A stretch of DNA of 64,000 nucleotides from Nocardia huaxiensis (GCF_013744875.1 NZ_CP059399.1:186001-250000); one strand, 5' to 3'. Shown: positions 34,447 through 43,713, counted from the stretch's first letter. The notes: generated from the letters alone by a model not told the origin. Numbers and translations: made by a program.

Positions 34447-35802
34447 ATGACGACAGTGGCGTCGGGAATGTTCCTGGACTGGGAACAACTCACCGGACAG
34501 CCCAAACTCGTCGTCGATCTCATCAGCTTCCCCGTCTTCAGCGCCATCGCCGGCCTGCTCACCAACTGGACCGGCGTGCTGATGTTGTTCTGGCCGGTCT
34601 ACTTTCGCGGCATCCGGATCCCGGGACTCGAGATCCTCTACCCGTACCTGCCGCGCCGCGTGCAGGTGCTGCCCATCTTCTCCGAGGACGGCAGGCAGTT
34701 CGGCTTCCAGGGCTTCATCCCCGCGCGCGCCGAGAAGATGGCCAGCATCTGCGTGGACAAGGCGCTCATGCGGATCGGCAGCCCCAAGGACTTCATCCAC
34801 GAACTCGACCTGGACGGCATCGCCGACTACATCGCCGCCATCGGGCGCAAACAGGTCGAGCCCATCGTCGACGGAATCATGAAGCGGGAGAACCCCGAAC
34901 TGTGGGCCGTCGCTCCGAAGGCCGTGAAGAACGTGCTCTACCAGCGCGTGGAACGCGAACTGCCGAACCTCGCGCGCCGCTCCTTCGAACAGCTCGGTGA
35001 CAATGTCGACCAGCTCATCGACATCAAGAGCTTCGTCATCCGCTACCTGCGCGAGAACCCCGAGATCCTCAAGGATCTGACCACCACCATCGCCGCGCCG
35101 GAACTGCGGTTCATGATCCGCGTCGGCCTGCTGGGCGCACCGTTCGGCGTGCTGCTGGCGCTGTACATGGAAGTGCACCACAGCATTCCGATCATCGGCT
35201 GGATTCCGGGCTGGCTGGTCATCCTGGCCGCGGCGGCCGCCATCGGCGTCATCGTGAACATGATCGCCGTGAAGGTGGTCTTCGAGCCCGGCGATCCGCA
35301 GCCGCGCTACAAGTACCTGTGGAAGCAGGCGCTGCTGGCCAAGCGGCAGCCGCAGGCCGCCGCCGACCTCGCGACCATCCTGGCCTATCAGGTGCTGACG
35401 CTGCCCAATCTGGCGCGCGAACTGCTCGAGGGGCCGAACGGCGACAAGACCCGGCTCATGCTGGAGAAGCTCATCGCCGACGAGATCCACCGGCAGCTCG
35501 GACCCACCCACACCATGGCGCGGGCCGCGTTCGGCAAGCGGCAGTTCGACAATCTGAAGGTCGGCGCGGCGGGCGCGGCGGTGAACCTGGTGCCCAGCCT
35601 CGTGGAGGACGAGGTCTTCGCGGCCGAACAGGCCAAGAAGATCGAGGAGTTCGCGGCGCGCAAGCTGCAGCAGCTGACTCCGGGCGAGTTCATGGAGATG
35701 TTCTACGCGTCGGTGGAACAGGACGCCTGGCTGCTCTACCTGCACGGAGCCCTGCTCGGCCTGGTCGTCGGCGGAGTACACCTGGTTCTCTTCGGCTGGT
35801 AG
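34447..35802 (+). CDS. DUF445 family membrane protein
   Basis: The 451-residue protein has N-terminal and C-terminal membrane helices plus a mid-chain pair (about 235-275). Two copies of the DUF445-type motif occur: TNWTGVLMLFWPVYFRG near the start and VNMIAVKVVFEPG after the central helices. The region between is helical and polar. Function of the family is unknown, although membrane or cell-division roles have been suggested. AGGGGGA precedes the ATG. Two hairpins follow the stop. Confidence 0.78.
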   Translation: MTTVASGMFLDWEQLTGQPKLVVDLISFPVFSAIAGLLTNWTGVLMLFWPVYFRGIRIPGLEILYPYLPRRVQVLPIFSEDGRQFGFQGFIPARAEKMASICVDKALMRIGSPKDFIHELDLDGIADYIAAIGRKQVEPIVDGIMKRENPELWAVAPKAVKNVLYQRVERELPNLARRSFEQLGDNVDQLIDIKSFVIRYLRENPEILKDLTTTIAAPELRFMIRVGLLGAPFGVLLALYMEVHHSIPIIGWIPGWLVILAAAAAIGVIVNMIAVKVVFEPGDPQPRYKYLWKQALLAKRQPQAAADLATILAYQVLTLPNLARELLEGPNGDKTRLMLEKLIADEIHRQLGPTHTMARAAFGKRQFDNLKVGAAGAAVNLVPSLVEDEVFAAEQAKKIEEFAARKLQQLTPGEFMEMFYASVEQDAWLLYLHGALLGLVVGGVHLVLFGW

Positions 35803-35812
35803 CCGAAAAGAA

Positions 35813-35840
35813 GGGGAGCGGGGGTAAACCCCCGAGCCCC
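35813..35840 (+). terminator. G-run hairpin after the DUF445 gene
   Basis: CGGGGG pairs with CCCCCG around TAAA, followed by a small internal loop and GGGG/CCCC. It lies 11 bases after the stop. It resembles the hairpins at 10797-10829 and 19976-20008. Confidence 0.6.
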
Positions 35841-35848
35841 CTGCCCGT

Positions 35849-35883
35849 CAGAAAATACAAGCACGCGTGCTTGCATTTTTCTG
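35849..35883. promoter_or_regulatory. AT-flanked palindrome before the TIGR03084 gene
   Basis: A 16-base perfect palindrome CAAGCACGCGTGCTTG is extended by CAGAAAA and TTTTTCTG. It could be an intrinsic terminator for the DUF445 gene (T-run on the plus strand) or a TetR-type operator for the next gene, whose ATG is 23 bases away. Sequence alone does not decide. Confidence 0.5.
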
Positions 35884-35905
35884 GGGCGGCTGAAATGCTG
35901 GCCCA

Positions 35906-36697
35906 ATGGCCGATCTCGAGGCACTGTTCGCCGACCTGACCGCCGAAGGCGACGAGCTGGATCGGCTGGTCGCCGACCTGGAACCGGCTGCCTGGCAGAC
36001 CGATACCCCGGCGGCCGGATGGACCATCGCCCATCAGATCGGGCACCTCTACTGGACCGACAAGGTCGCCGCCATCGCCGCGACCGAGGCCGGAGAATTC
36101 CAGAAACTCGTGGAAGCGGCCCTGCCGAAGGCGCTCACCTTCGTGGACGAGGCCGCCGAGGAAGCCGCCACCATTCCCGCGCCGGAACTGCTCGCCGCCT
36201 GGCGCACGGAACGCACCGCACTGGTCGAGGCGCTGCGCGGCGTTCCCGCCGGCACCAAGCTGCCGTGGTTCGGCCCGCCCATGAGCGTGGCGTCCATGGC
36301 CACCGCGCGCCTCATGGAGACCTGGGCGCACGGGCAGGACGTCGCCGATGCGCTCGGCGTCACCCGCACGCCCACACCGCGGCTGCGGCATGTGGCCCAT
36401 CTGGGCGTGCGCACAAGGAATTTCGCGTATATGACGCACGGCCGCAGCGCGCCCGCGGAGGAATTCCGGATCGAACTGACCGCCCCGGATGGCAGCCTGT
36501 GGACCTGGGGCCCGGAGGCCGCCGCGCAGCGAATCACCGGACCCGCCTTGGACTTCTGCCTGCTGGTGACCCAGCGCCGGCACATCGACGATCTCACGCT
36601 GGCGGTACACGGGGCGGATGCGCTCGAATGGCTGGGTCTGGCACAGGCTTTCGCCGGCCCCCCGGGAAGCGGCCGAACGGCAGGCCAGTTCCTCTGA
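35906..36697 (+). CDS. TIGR03084 family metal-binding protein (mycothiol-dependent DinB-fold)
   Basis: The 263-residue protein has an N-terminal DinB-like helical bundle with metal ligand candidates in TIAHQIGHL and ETWAHGQDV, and a C-terminal domain that matches TIGR03084 (LDFCLLVTQRRHIDDLTL). Relatives include mycothiol-dependent maleylpyruvate isomerase, so a mycothiol-linked reaction is plausible in this mycolic-acid genus. The start ATG follows a large palindrome. No operon partners. Confidence 0.8.
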   Translation: MADLEALFADLTAEGDELDRLVADLEPAAWQTDTPAAGWTIAHQIGHLYWTDKVAAIAATEAGEFQKLVEAALPKALTFVDEAAEEAATIPAPELLAAWRTERTALVEALRGVPAGTKLPWFGPPMSVASMATARLMETWAHGQDVADALGVTRTPTPRLRHVAHLGVRTRNFAYMTHGRSAPAEEFRIELTAPDGSLWTWGPEAAAQRITGPALDFCLLVTQRRHIDDLTLAVHGADALEWLGLAQAFAGPPGSGRTAGQFL

Positions 36698-37046
36698 CCT
36701 GCCGTCGATCCCGGCCTCCGACCCTGGAAAGTACTTTCCGACCCTGAAGAACGGAGCGGACGAGCGCCTACCGTGGGTGCGCCGTGCCTGGTGCCCACCC
36801 GGACGACATTGGCCGGAGGTCTTCGATGGCAGTCGAGTCGGCGCTCGCCGCTATTCCGTATTTACCCCGCCTTTCGCAGCCGGAAACCTCTCGATTTCAT
36901 TCATGGCGTAGGTGTGATCCTGGTCTCATCCACGACATGTGTTACCGCGCGCCACCGTAACCTGGACGCGCGTACGACTTTCAATGGTGCGGGTCGTGGC
37001 GTCCGAAAGGCGCAGGGGGACAGGGGAGAGGAAGGAACGCACCACC
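36698..37046. other. Intergenic region, no gene recognised
   Basis: This 349-base stretch has a 14-base palindrome GGAAAGTACTTTCC at 36726-36739, flanked by the direct repeat GACCCTG, and an inverted GTTAC/GTAAC pair near 36943-36963. The end supplies the ribosome site (GAGGAAGGAACG) of the next gene. No open frame with normal codon use was seen; promoters for the downstream gene are presumably here. Confidence 0.4.
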
Positions 37047-37796
37047 ATGTCGCATCAATCGGCGACGAGTGCTGCCCGGACATTCCGGCGCACGTCACAG
37101 GTGCTCCGTTACAGCGCTGTCGTCACCGCATCCATGGCGAGCATCGGGCTCACCGTTGCCGCCGGGTCCTATATCAGCAACGAGATCGCCGGAACCCAGA
37201 AGTCCGGCAACATTTTCGCAGTCCCGGCCGCCCCGGGCGGACCGGCCTACGAACGCGAGCTCGAGGGCGGGGAGCTGTCCGTCGATATCGCGGCCGTGGC
37301 CGAAACCACCTCGGTGAACACCCTTTTCCACACCTGGGGAGTGGAACGCGGTGCACCGGCGACAATTTCACCCGTCCGGCCGGCGGAGCCGGGCACGAGC
37401 ACGCCCATCGCGGGGCAGCTGCGGCTCGGCGACACCTTCGTGGGCGCGCAAGTGTTTCCGGTGCAACGTAATTCGCTGACGGTCACGGTGGACACCAATG
37501 TCTTCGCGGCCGTCGGCTCCTGGCTGCTGTCCGGCCCGATCGGGGAACGGCTCGGCCTCACCGCGGATCCGAGCGCCACCACCCAGGTGCGCACCGAGCT
37601 CGACACCCGCCGCGGCGACGTCAAGCTCACCATCACCGATCCGGCCATCGGCGACCTCGGCCTGCAACTGGCCCGGCATCCCGCTCCGGCGGCGACTGCG
37701 GCCAACGAGGAGGGGTCCAAGGACGGGCAGGCGGTGACCGGCGACGCCACGACGGCGCCGGTGCATCCGGAGGACTCCGCCACCACCGCTGTGTGA
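37047..37796 (+). CDS. Hypothetical membrane-anchored exported protein
   Basis: The 249-residue protein has a basic N-terminus, one hydrophobic helix (about 20-42) and an extracytoplasmic domain rich in Thr, Ala and Pro with a beta-like core (VTVDTNVFAAVGSWLLSGP). The tail (about 215-249) is low-complexity. No family was recognised. It overlaps lhgO by three bases and may be co-transcribed with it, though a functional link is not obvious. Confidence 0.65.
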   Translation: MSHQSATSAARTFRRTSQVLRYSAVVTASMASIGLTVAAGSYISNEIAGTQKSGNIFAVPAAPGGPAYERELEGGELSVDIAAVAETTSVNTLFHTWGVERGAPATISPVRPAEPGTSTPIAGQLRLGDTFVGAQVFPVQRNSLTVTVDTNVFAAVGSWLLSGPIGERLGLTADPSATTQVRTELDTRRGDVKLTITDPAIGDLGLQLARHPAPAATAANEEGSKDGQAVTGDATTAPVHPEDSATTAV

Positions 37797-38992
37797 GACT
37801 CGCTGGTGTGTACGACTACTGCGTGATCGGCGGCGGCATTGTCGGGGTGGCCACGGCCCACCGCATTCTCGACCGGCATCCGGGCGCGAGCCTGCTGCTG
37901 GTCGAGAAGGCGGGCGAGCTGGCCGTCCATCAGACCGGGCACAACAGCGGGGTCATCCACTCCGGGATCTACTACGAACCCGGCAGCCTGAAGGCGCGGC
38001 TGTGCGTGCGCGGTGCCGAACTGACCAAGGAGTTCGCTGCCGCGCACGATATTCCGTTCCAGGTGTGCGGAAAACTGCTGGTGGCCACCGATTCCGCGGA
38101 GCAGGCGCGAATGCTGGCGCTCTACGAGCGCTCGGTGACCAACGGCGTCGAGGTGGAGTTGCTGGACGCGGCCGAGCTGGTGCGGCGCGAGCCCCGGGTG
38201 ACCGGCGTCGGCGCGCTGTTCGTGCCGGGCACCGGCATCGTCGACTACACCCGCGTCACCGCGGAGCTGGCGCGGCAGGTGCGCGCGGGCGGCGGCGAAA
38301 TCGTGCTGGGTGCGGAGATCACGTCGATCAGCGAAACAGCCGATGCCGTAACGGTTTCCGGCCCGTCCGGGAGCTGGCGGGCGGCGCGGCTGGTGGTGTG
38401 CGCGGGCCTGCAGGCGGATCGGATGGCGCGGCTGGCGGGCCTGGACATCGATCTGCGCATCGTGCCGTTCCGCGGCGAGTACTACCAATTGCCGCCGCAC
38501 CGCAAGGATTTGGTGCGCACCCTCATCTATCCGATTCCGGATCCCGAATTGCCGTTCCTGGGTGTGCATTTGAGCCCCACCATCGACGGCGATCTGACGG
38601 TCGGCCCGAACGCCGTGCTGGGCCTGGCCCGCGAGGGCTATGCCAAGGGCAGCGTGAACTGGCGGGATGCCCGGGAGATCCTGGGCTACCGCGGTTTTCA
38701 CCGGGTGGCCGCGAACAACGTGCGCACCGGCTTGCGGGAGATGCGCAATTCGGTGTTCAAACGGGGTTATCTGGCCGAGTGCCGACGCTACTGCCCGGAG
38801 TTGACGGCCGCGGATCTGCTGCCTCGGGAGGCGGGCATCCGGGCGCAGGCGGTGCTGCGGGACGGGACGCTGGTGCACGATTTCCTGATCGAGCGCACGC
38901 CGCGATCGGTGCACGTCCTCAATGCGCCGTCGCCGGCCGCGACTTCGGCGCTGCCCATCGCGGAACACATCGCCGCGCAATTGGACAGTTGA
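37793..38992 (+). CDS. lhgO: L-2-hydroxyglutarate oxidase
   Basis: The 399-residue flavoenzyme has an N-terminal FAD fold (YCVIGGGIVGVATAH) and the LhgO signature HNSGVIHSGIYYEPGSLKA, followed by FRGEYYQLPP and GVHLSPTIDGDL. It oxidises L-2-hydroxyglutarate to 2-oxoglutarate, either as housekeeping or in lysine or glutarate breakdown. The GTG start overlaps the upstream stop; GTG at 37808 is an alternative. An inverted repeat (AACTCGCA/TGCGAGTT, 39006-39028) follows the gene. Confidence 0.88.
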   Translation: MRLAGVYDYCVIGGGIVGVATAHRILDRHPGASLLLVEKAGELAVHQTGHNSGVIHSGIYYEPGSLKARLCVRGAELTKEFAAAHDIPFQVCGKLLVATDSAEQARMLALYERSVTNGVEVELLDAAELVRREPRVTGVGALFVPGTGIVDYTRVTAELARQVRAGGGEIVLGAEITSISETADAVTVSGPSGSWRAARLVVCAGLQADRMARLAGLDIDLRIVPFRGEYYQLPPHRKDLVRTLIYPIPDPELPFLGVHLSPTIDGDLTVGPNAVLGLAREGYAKGSVNWRDAREILGYRGFHRVAANNVRTGLREMRNSVFKRGYLAECRRYCPELTAADLLPREAGIRAQAVLRDGTLVHDFLIERTPRSVHVLNAPSPAATSALPIAEHIAAQLDS

Positions 38993-39005
38993 CCGAATTG
39001 CTCAC

Positions 39006-39028
39006 AACTCGCAATTTCGCTGCGAGTT
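39006..39028. terminator. Small inverted repeat after lhgO
   Basis: AACTCGCA pairs with TGCGAGTT around a 7-base loop, 14 bases after the lhgO stop. It could be a weak terminator or an operator of the next gene; there is no U-run. Confidence 0.4.
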
Positions 39029-39131
39029 CGCCCATTGCTACAACTACTGGGACAAGTTGGGACGGGGTATTCGTTCAATAAATAGGATGTCTGTAGTACT
39101 TTTGTTGGCAGCCGTGGGACAGGGAGCACCT

Positions 39132-39632
39132 ATGGGCCACATGAAATACGCGAGCGACGTCGGGGCACCGGTGGAGGTCGCGTTCAGCTACACGGACAAC
39201 CATCAGTTCGTGCCGGACTGGGCCTTCGCCGTCGCCGGTTTCGAACCGCTCGGAGATATCGACCACGGCCTGGGCGCCGTCTTCGACACCACCCTGCGGA
39301 TCGGATTCTGGCATCCCACGGTCGAGTGTGAGATCACCGACCACCGCCGCAACGCGGTCATCGAATACACACTGCGCCGGCGCCGGAAGGGGAAGCCGGC
39401 GCCGGCGAGCACCCCCCTCGCGGTCATCACGCTGCGGTTCGACCCACTCGGGTACGGTCGCTCCGTGCTGACCTCCGAAGCCGAGTACTGGGCCCCCCGC
39501 GGCCTCAGCCGCCACCTGCTCTCCCGGATGCTCACCGCGGCCGTAGAATCGGCCGTGCGACGCACCGAGTCGCAATTGCGAAGGGAGATAGAGGAATTCC
39601 ACGGAACGGATCTTGTCGGCCGGATTGCGTAG
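39132..39632 (+). CDS. SRPBCC-like (polyketide cyclase/START fold) protein
   Basis: The 166-residue protein opens MGHMKYASDVGAPVEVAFSY, the usual start of SRPBCC proteins, and alternates beta strands before a long C-terminal helix (HLLSRMLTAAVESAVRR), as the hydrophobic-pocket fold requires. It may bind a lipid or aromatic compound. AGGGAG precedes the ATG, favouring it over upstream frames. It ends ten bases before rnhA. Confidence 0.7.
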   Translation: MGHMKYASDVGAPVEVAFSYTDNHQFVPDWAFAVAGFEPLGDIDHGLGAVFDTTLRIGFWHPTVECEITDHRRNAVIEYTLRRRRKGKPAPASTPLAVITLRFDPLGYGRSVLTSEAEYWAPRGLSRHLLSRMLTAAVESAVRRTESQLRREIEEFHGTDLVGRIA

Positions 39633-39642
39633 GGTAGGCAGC

Positions 39643-40296
39643 ATGATCATCGTGAGCACCGACGGATCGTGCCTGCGTAACCCGGGTGGTGCCATCGGCT
39701 GGGCCTGGGTGAACCACGCCGGCTCGTCGTCGGACAGCGGCGGTGCGCCCTCGGGCACCAACCAGATCGCGGAGCTACGCGCGCTGCTCGAAGCCGTCCG
39801 CGCCCATCCCGGTCCCGAACCTCTGCTCATCGAGAGCGATTCGCTCTACGCCATCAAGTGCGCCTCCGAATGGATCAACGGCTGGCGTGTGAACGGCTGG
39901 CGCACCTCCACCGGCGGCCCGGTCAAGAACGTGGAACTCATCCAGCAGATCGACCGCGCCATCAACACCCGCTCCGGACCCGTCCGCTTCCGCTGGGTGC
40001 GCGGGCACGTCGGCAACTACTTCAACGAGCAGGCCGACGCACTGGCCGGTCAGGCCGCCCGCAAGGTCGCCGCCTCCGGAGCCACCGAGCCCGCGAGCGA
40101 CCCGGCCCCGTACGACCCGATCACCGAGCCGCTGCCGGTCGAACCGGCCACCGAGCCCATCCCGGTGACCCCGGCCGTGGATCGCGCCGCGGAGAAGATC
40201 GTGGCGGCCACCGCGCCCGCGCCCGTCGCGCAGCCCGCACGGCGGCGCGCCACCACCGCGAAAGCGCCTGCTGCCGACGCACTCACGCTCTTCTGA
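39643..40296 (+). CDS. rnhA: Ribonuclease HI with Pro/Ala-rich tail
   Basis: The 217-residue protein has an RNase H domain (1-145) with catalytic acids in STDGSC, AELRALLEA, IESDSLYA and EQADALAG. It removes RNA from RNA-DNA hybrids. Residues about 150-217 form a low-complexity Pro/Ala/Thr tail not needed for the fold. The ATG has AGGCAGC and also TAGGGT seven bases upstream, so either a weak ribosome site or a leaderless start could apply. Confidence 0.88.
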   Translation: MIIVSTDGSCLRNPGGAIGWAWVNHAGSSSDSGGAPSGTNQIAELRALLEAVRAHPGPEPLLIESDSLYAIKCASEWINGWRVNGWRTSTGGPVKNVELIQQIDRAINTRSGPVRFRWVRGHVGNYFNEQADALAGQAARKVAASGATEPASDPAPYDPITEPLPVEPATEPIPVTPAVDRAAEKIVAATAPAPVAQPARRRATTAKAPAADALTLF

Positions 40297-40327
40297 GGAC
40301 CACATCGGATTCGCTCACGAATAGTGA

Positions 40328-40361
40328 AGGCCCCCAGCAGTGTTCACACTGCTGGGGGCCT
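40328..40361. terminator. Two-way terminator between rnhA and the mce operon
   Basis: AGGCCCCCAGCAGTG pairs perfectly with its complement around TTCA. It lies between the convergent stops of rnhA and the last mce-operon gene and can serve both strands. Confidence 0.85.
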
Positions 40362-40374
40362 CTCCGAATCGTGC

Positions 40375-41295
40375 TCAGTTACCGGGCGCGGGCGCTCCGG
40401 TGGTCGGGGCCGGGGCGCCGGTGCTCGGCTGGCCCGCCTGCGGGGCGGTGGTGGTGCCGCCGCCGGTGGCGCCGCCGGTGCTCAGGCCCTTCAGGGCCGG
40501 GGAGTCGAAGTTGGCCATCAGCCACTTGCCGTCCTTCTTCTCCAGCTCGGCCACGACCGGCAGGGTCAGCCGGTCCGGGGACTGCATGAGCGAGTTCTGC
40601 CGCACCTGCGAGATGAGCATGATGACGGTGGCCTTGTTCTCGTCACCGGACTGCCAGGCGCAGTGGATCTCCGCGAGCGAGGATTTGCCCTGCACGCTCA
40701 CCATGACGTCCTTGAGGGCGTCGGCGGTGCTCTGGAAGTTGTCCAGGAACTGACCGGTGGAGCGTTCCTTCACCTGGCTGATGAAGTTGTCCATGGACTT
40801 GTCGTCGTAGATCGAGACGACGCGGCCGAAATCGCAGGCGGCCTCGGTGGCGCTGTCGCGTTCGCTGAGCTGGTTGCCGCGGCTGTGCGACTGCCAGCCC
40901 AGGGCCGCGGCGGTCGCGATGGCGGCCACCAGCAGGACACCCGCCACGACGGCGGCCAGCATGGGGACGGTGATCTTGCCGCCGGGCAGGCCGGAACCGG
41001 CTGCCGCCCCGGTCTTTCCGTCGCCGGACTCGGCCGGCTTCGCCGCCTTGGCGGGCTTGTCGGCCTTGGCGGCGTCGACCTTGGCGGTGTCGACGGCGAC
41101 CGGCTCGACCTTGTCGATCTTCTCGGTCTGGTCGTCGCCGGACTTCTTGGTCAGTTCCGGCTTCGCGGCAGCGGCCGCCTTCTCGGTCTGGTCCGCGTCG
41201 GCGGTACCGCCCGGCTGGTCGGCGTCGGCCGCGGCGGGCGTGCCGGTCGTGGCCTCGTCGTCGTTCTTCTTGTCCTGGGCGGCGTCATCCGACAT
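40375..41295 (-). CDS. Mce-associated membrane protein
   Basis: The 306-residue protein has a long acidic Ala/Lys/Asp-rich cytoplasmic stretch (1-105), one transmembrane helix (about 112-135) and an extracytoplasmic NTF2-like domain (CDFGRVVSIYDDKSMDNFI onward), typical of Mas proteins encoded with mce operons, followed by a Pro/Thr-rich tail. Mas proteins are thought to stabilise the Mce assembly. It is the last gene of the operon, 136 bases after mceF. GGGGATC lies seven bases before this ATG; a GTG five codons upstream is possible. Confidence 0.8.
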   Translation of the reverse strand: MSDDAAQDKKNDDEATTGTPAAADADQPGGTADADQTEKAAAAAKPELTKKSGDDQTEKIDKVEPVAVDTAKVDAAKADKPAKAAKPAESGDGKTGAAAGSGLPGGKITVPMLAAVVAGVLLVAAIATAAALGWQSHSRGNQLSERDSATEAACDFGRVVSIYDDKSMDNFISQVKERSTGQFLDNFQSTADALKDVMVSVQGKSSLAEIHCAWQSGDENKATVIMLISQVRQNSLMQSPDRLTLPVVAELEKKDGKWLMANFDSPALKGLSTGGATGGGTTTAPQAGQPSTGAPAPTTGAPAPGN

Positions 41296-41431
41296 TGGAT
41301 CGATCCCCACACTTTCCCGGCGCTGCGGGCGCCGTATCGGTTCAGTCAGCGAGTATGCCGGGGCCGGCGGCAGCGCGGCGCCGCCGGTCCCGGATTTGTC
41401 TCACCGCACGGCGGTGGAGTTTGTGATCGCG

Positions 41432-42604
41432 TCAGCGAGCGGGCGGAAGGGTCCGCTCGTTCGGATCGGCGCCGGCGGGCGGAAGCGCGCCGTTGTTCGG
41501 AACATCGGGCCGGGGTGCGTTGCCGGAACCGCGAATCTGCTGATCCGCGGGCGGGTTCGCGCAGTAACCGGCCCACTTCGGGAACTCGTTGTCGGTGACG
41601 ACCTCGTTCGCGACCTTCTTGGTGACGTAGTCGCAGAAGGGCCGCGGCCAGATGTCGACGACGGTGAAGAACTCGTTGTCGTGCGCCGGCACGCCGATGG
41701 CGGAGCTGCCGACCACCAGCGACGGGAACAGGGCCCGCAGTGCCGGGGTGCGCAGCTGCGCGGCCTTGGTGATGGCCACGAAGTTGCTTGCCAGACTGGT
41801 CATCGGGTCGGCGGTGCGGTCCAGCACCGCGCCGAGGGTGGCCATCTGTTCGGGCGCCTGCTCCAGGATCCGCTGCAGCTCGGCATTGGCATCGTTGAAC
41901 TGCTGGAACAATACGCTCGAATTGCGGGTCAGCGTGGCGAGATCCGGCTGTGCCAGCGAGGTCGTCGAGTTGATGGTGCGCAGGTTGGCCAGCAGGTTGG
42001 TGGTCTGCGGCAGCAGATTGTCCAGACCCGTTGTGGCCAGGCTGATTCCGTCGATGAGCGAGCGCAGCTGGTCCTGTCCGCCGGACAGCGCCACATCCAG
42101 TTCGCTGAGGATGACGCTGAACTTGTCCGGGTCGATCTGCGCGATGAGCGCGCTGGAGTTGTCCAGCACCGACCACACCGGGGTGGGCGTCTTGACCTTG
42201 TCCTTGTCGAACTTGATCACCGAGCCGTCGCCCAGGTAGGGCGCCTGCTCGGTCTGCGGCCGGAAGTCGATGTACTGCTCGCCCGCGCCGGAGAGCGCGC
42301 CCACCGACACCAGGGTGTCGACGGGAATGCGGTACTTGGAATCGATTTCGACGGTGGCGGCCAGCGCGGCGCCGTTGTCGACGAGCTCGATGCCGGTGAC
42401 CTTGCCGACGCGGTAGCCGCGCAGCGTGACGTCATTGCCGGACTGCAGACCGCCGGAACGATCCAGATTGACCGTGACCGTATAGGTTTCGCGCAGCGGG
42501 TTGACCCGCATGACGCTCACCGCCAGATAGGTCGCACCGACGACGAGCAGCATCGCCAGCGCCAGGTTCGACATCAGGTTCTTGTGGTTCTTCAGCCAGC
42601 TCAT
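41432..42604 (-). CDS. mceF: MCE family protein, MceF position
   Basis: The 390-residue protein has an N-terminal membrane anchor (about 11-30) and one MCE/MlaD domain (YTVTVNLDRSGGLQSGNDVT onward), followed by a helical stretch and a Pro-rich tail. In Mce complexes six such subunits form a hexamer whose helices make a hydrophobic tunnel from the outer layers to the permease. It is the sixth MCE gene in order and overlaps mceE as ATGA. Subtype (1-4 or other) not settled. Confidence 0.9.
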   Translation of the reverse strand: MSWLKNHKNLMSNLALAMLLVVGATYLAVSVMRVNPLRETYTVTVNLDRSGGLQSGNDVTLRGYRVGKVTGIELVDNGAALAATVEIDSKYRIPVDTLVSVGALSGAGEQYIDFRPQTEQAPYLGDGSVIKFDKDKVKTPTPVWSVLDNSSALIAQIDPDKFSVILSELDVALSGGQDQLRSLIDGISLATTGLDNLLPQTTNLLANLRTINSTTSLAQPDLATLTRNSSVLFQQFNDANAELQRILEQAPEQMATLGAVLDRTADPMTSLASNFVAITKAAQLRTPALRALFPSLVVGSSAIGVPAHDNEFFTVVDIWPRPFCDYVTKKVANEVVTDNEFPKWAGYCANPPADQQIRGSGNAPRPDVPNNGALPPAGADPNERTLPPAR

Positions 42605-43713
42605 CGGTGGCCCCCCTGCACCCGGCCCTGGATGATCTGCAGCACCTGGATGAGGCTGCCCGCGAAGTCGCCGAGATCCTTGAGATCCGGGAACTTGCTG
42701 TTGGCCGGGTCGGTCAGCAAGCCGATGTCGAGCATGGAGAGCGTGGCGGCGACCGCGAGCGTATTGCCCTTGAAGGAGGCTTCCACGCCGGGCCGCACCT
42801 CGTGCAGCGCGTCCAGCGCGGGGCCAAGGTCCTGTTCGGTCTGCGCCAGCGCGCCCATCAGCTGCTTGACATTGTCGAGCAGGCTGGCCAGGTCGGCGGA
42901 GGTGGTGTCGGCGTAATCGCCCAGGGCCGCACTGGTTGTCGAGATCTTGGTGAGCAGTTCCCCGATGGCCTGGTTGTTCTCGGCGATGGCGCCGATCATG
43001 CCGGGCAGGGTGTCGGCCACCTGGCCGAGCTCACTGTGGTTGGCCTCCAGCGTGTTCGCCAGCGAGCTGAACCCGCCCAGCACGCTGTCGATGCGCTGAC
43101 TGTTGTTGTTCAGCGCGGTCATGACGCTGGTGAGCTGGGTGAGCACGCTGCCCAGCTGGTCGCCGCGCCCGCCGACGATGGATTCCATCTCGGCGGTGAG
43201 CTTGGACAGGCTGGCGATGCCGCCGCCGTTGAACAGCAGCGAGATCGACAGCAGCAGTTCCTCGACGGTGGCGCCCGCCGAGGTGTGCTGCAGCGTGTCG
43301 CCGTTCTTCAGCATCTGCTGGCCCGGTTCGGCTTTCGGCTTGGACACCGCCACGAACACGTCGCCGAGCGGGGTGGCCTGGCGCAGTTCGGCGGTGCTGT
43401 TGGCCGGGAGCTCGATGTCCTTGCGGATGTCGAGGTCCACGATGGCCTGATAGTTCCTGGTCTCGATCTTGGTGACGACGCCGACGTCGGAGCCGCCGAT
43501 CTTGACCTTGGCCTGGTCCGGCAGGTTCAGCGCGTTCTCGAAGACCGCGTGCACGGTGTAGGTGTCGCCGCCCGCGCCGGGTTTGGGCAGCGGCAGGCTT
43601 TCCACGGTGAGGCCACAGCCGGAGGCGCCGAGCGCGGCGGTGACGGCCAGGGCCAGCACCGCGCGCCGGGCCTTCTTGGCCTTGCGCAGATCCTTCATCA
43701 GTCGGTTGCTCAT
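42601..43713 (-). CDS. mceE: MCE family lipoprotein, MceE position
   Basis: The 370-residue precursor has a signal sequence ending in a lipobox (LGASGC), consistent with the MceE-type lipoprotein of these operons. An MCE domain (YTVHAVFENALNLPDQAKVK onward) is followed by the long helical region. It overlaps mceD and mceF by four bases each, so the chain is translationally coupled. Confidence 0.9.
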   Translation of the reverse strand: MSNRLMKDLRKAKKARRAVLALAVTAALGASGCGLTVESLPLPKPGAGGDTYTVHAVFENALNLPDQAKVKIGGSDVGVVTKIETRNYQAIVDLDIRKDIELPANSTAELRQATPLGDVFVAVSKPKAEPGQQMLKNGDTLQHTSAGATVEELLLSISLLFNGGGIASLSKLTAEMESIVGGRGDQLGSVLTQLTSVMTALNNNSQRIDSVLGGFSSLANTLEANHSELGQVADTLPGMIGAIAENNQAIGELLTKISTTSAALGDYADTTSADLASLLDNVKQLMGALAQTEQDLGPALDALHEVRPGVEASFKGNTLAVAATLSMLDIGLLTDPANSKFPDLKDLGDFAGSLIQVLQIIQGRVQGGHR

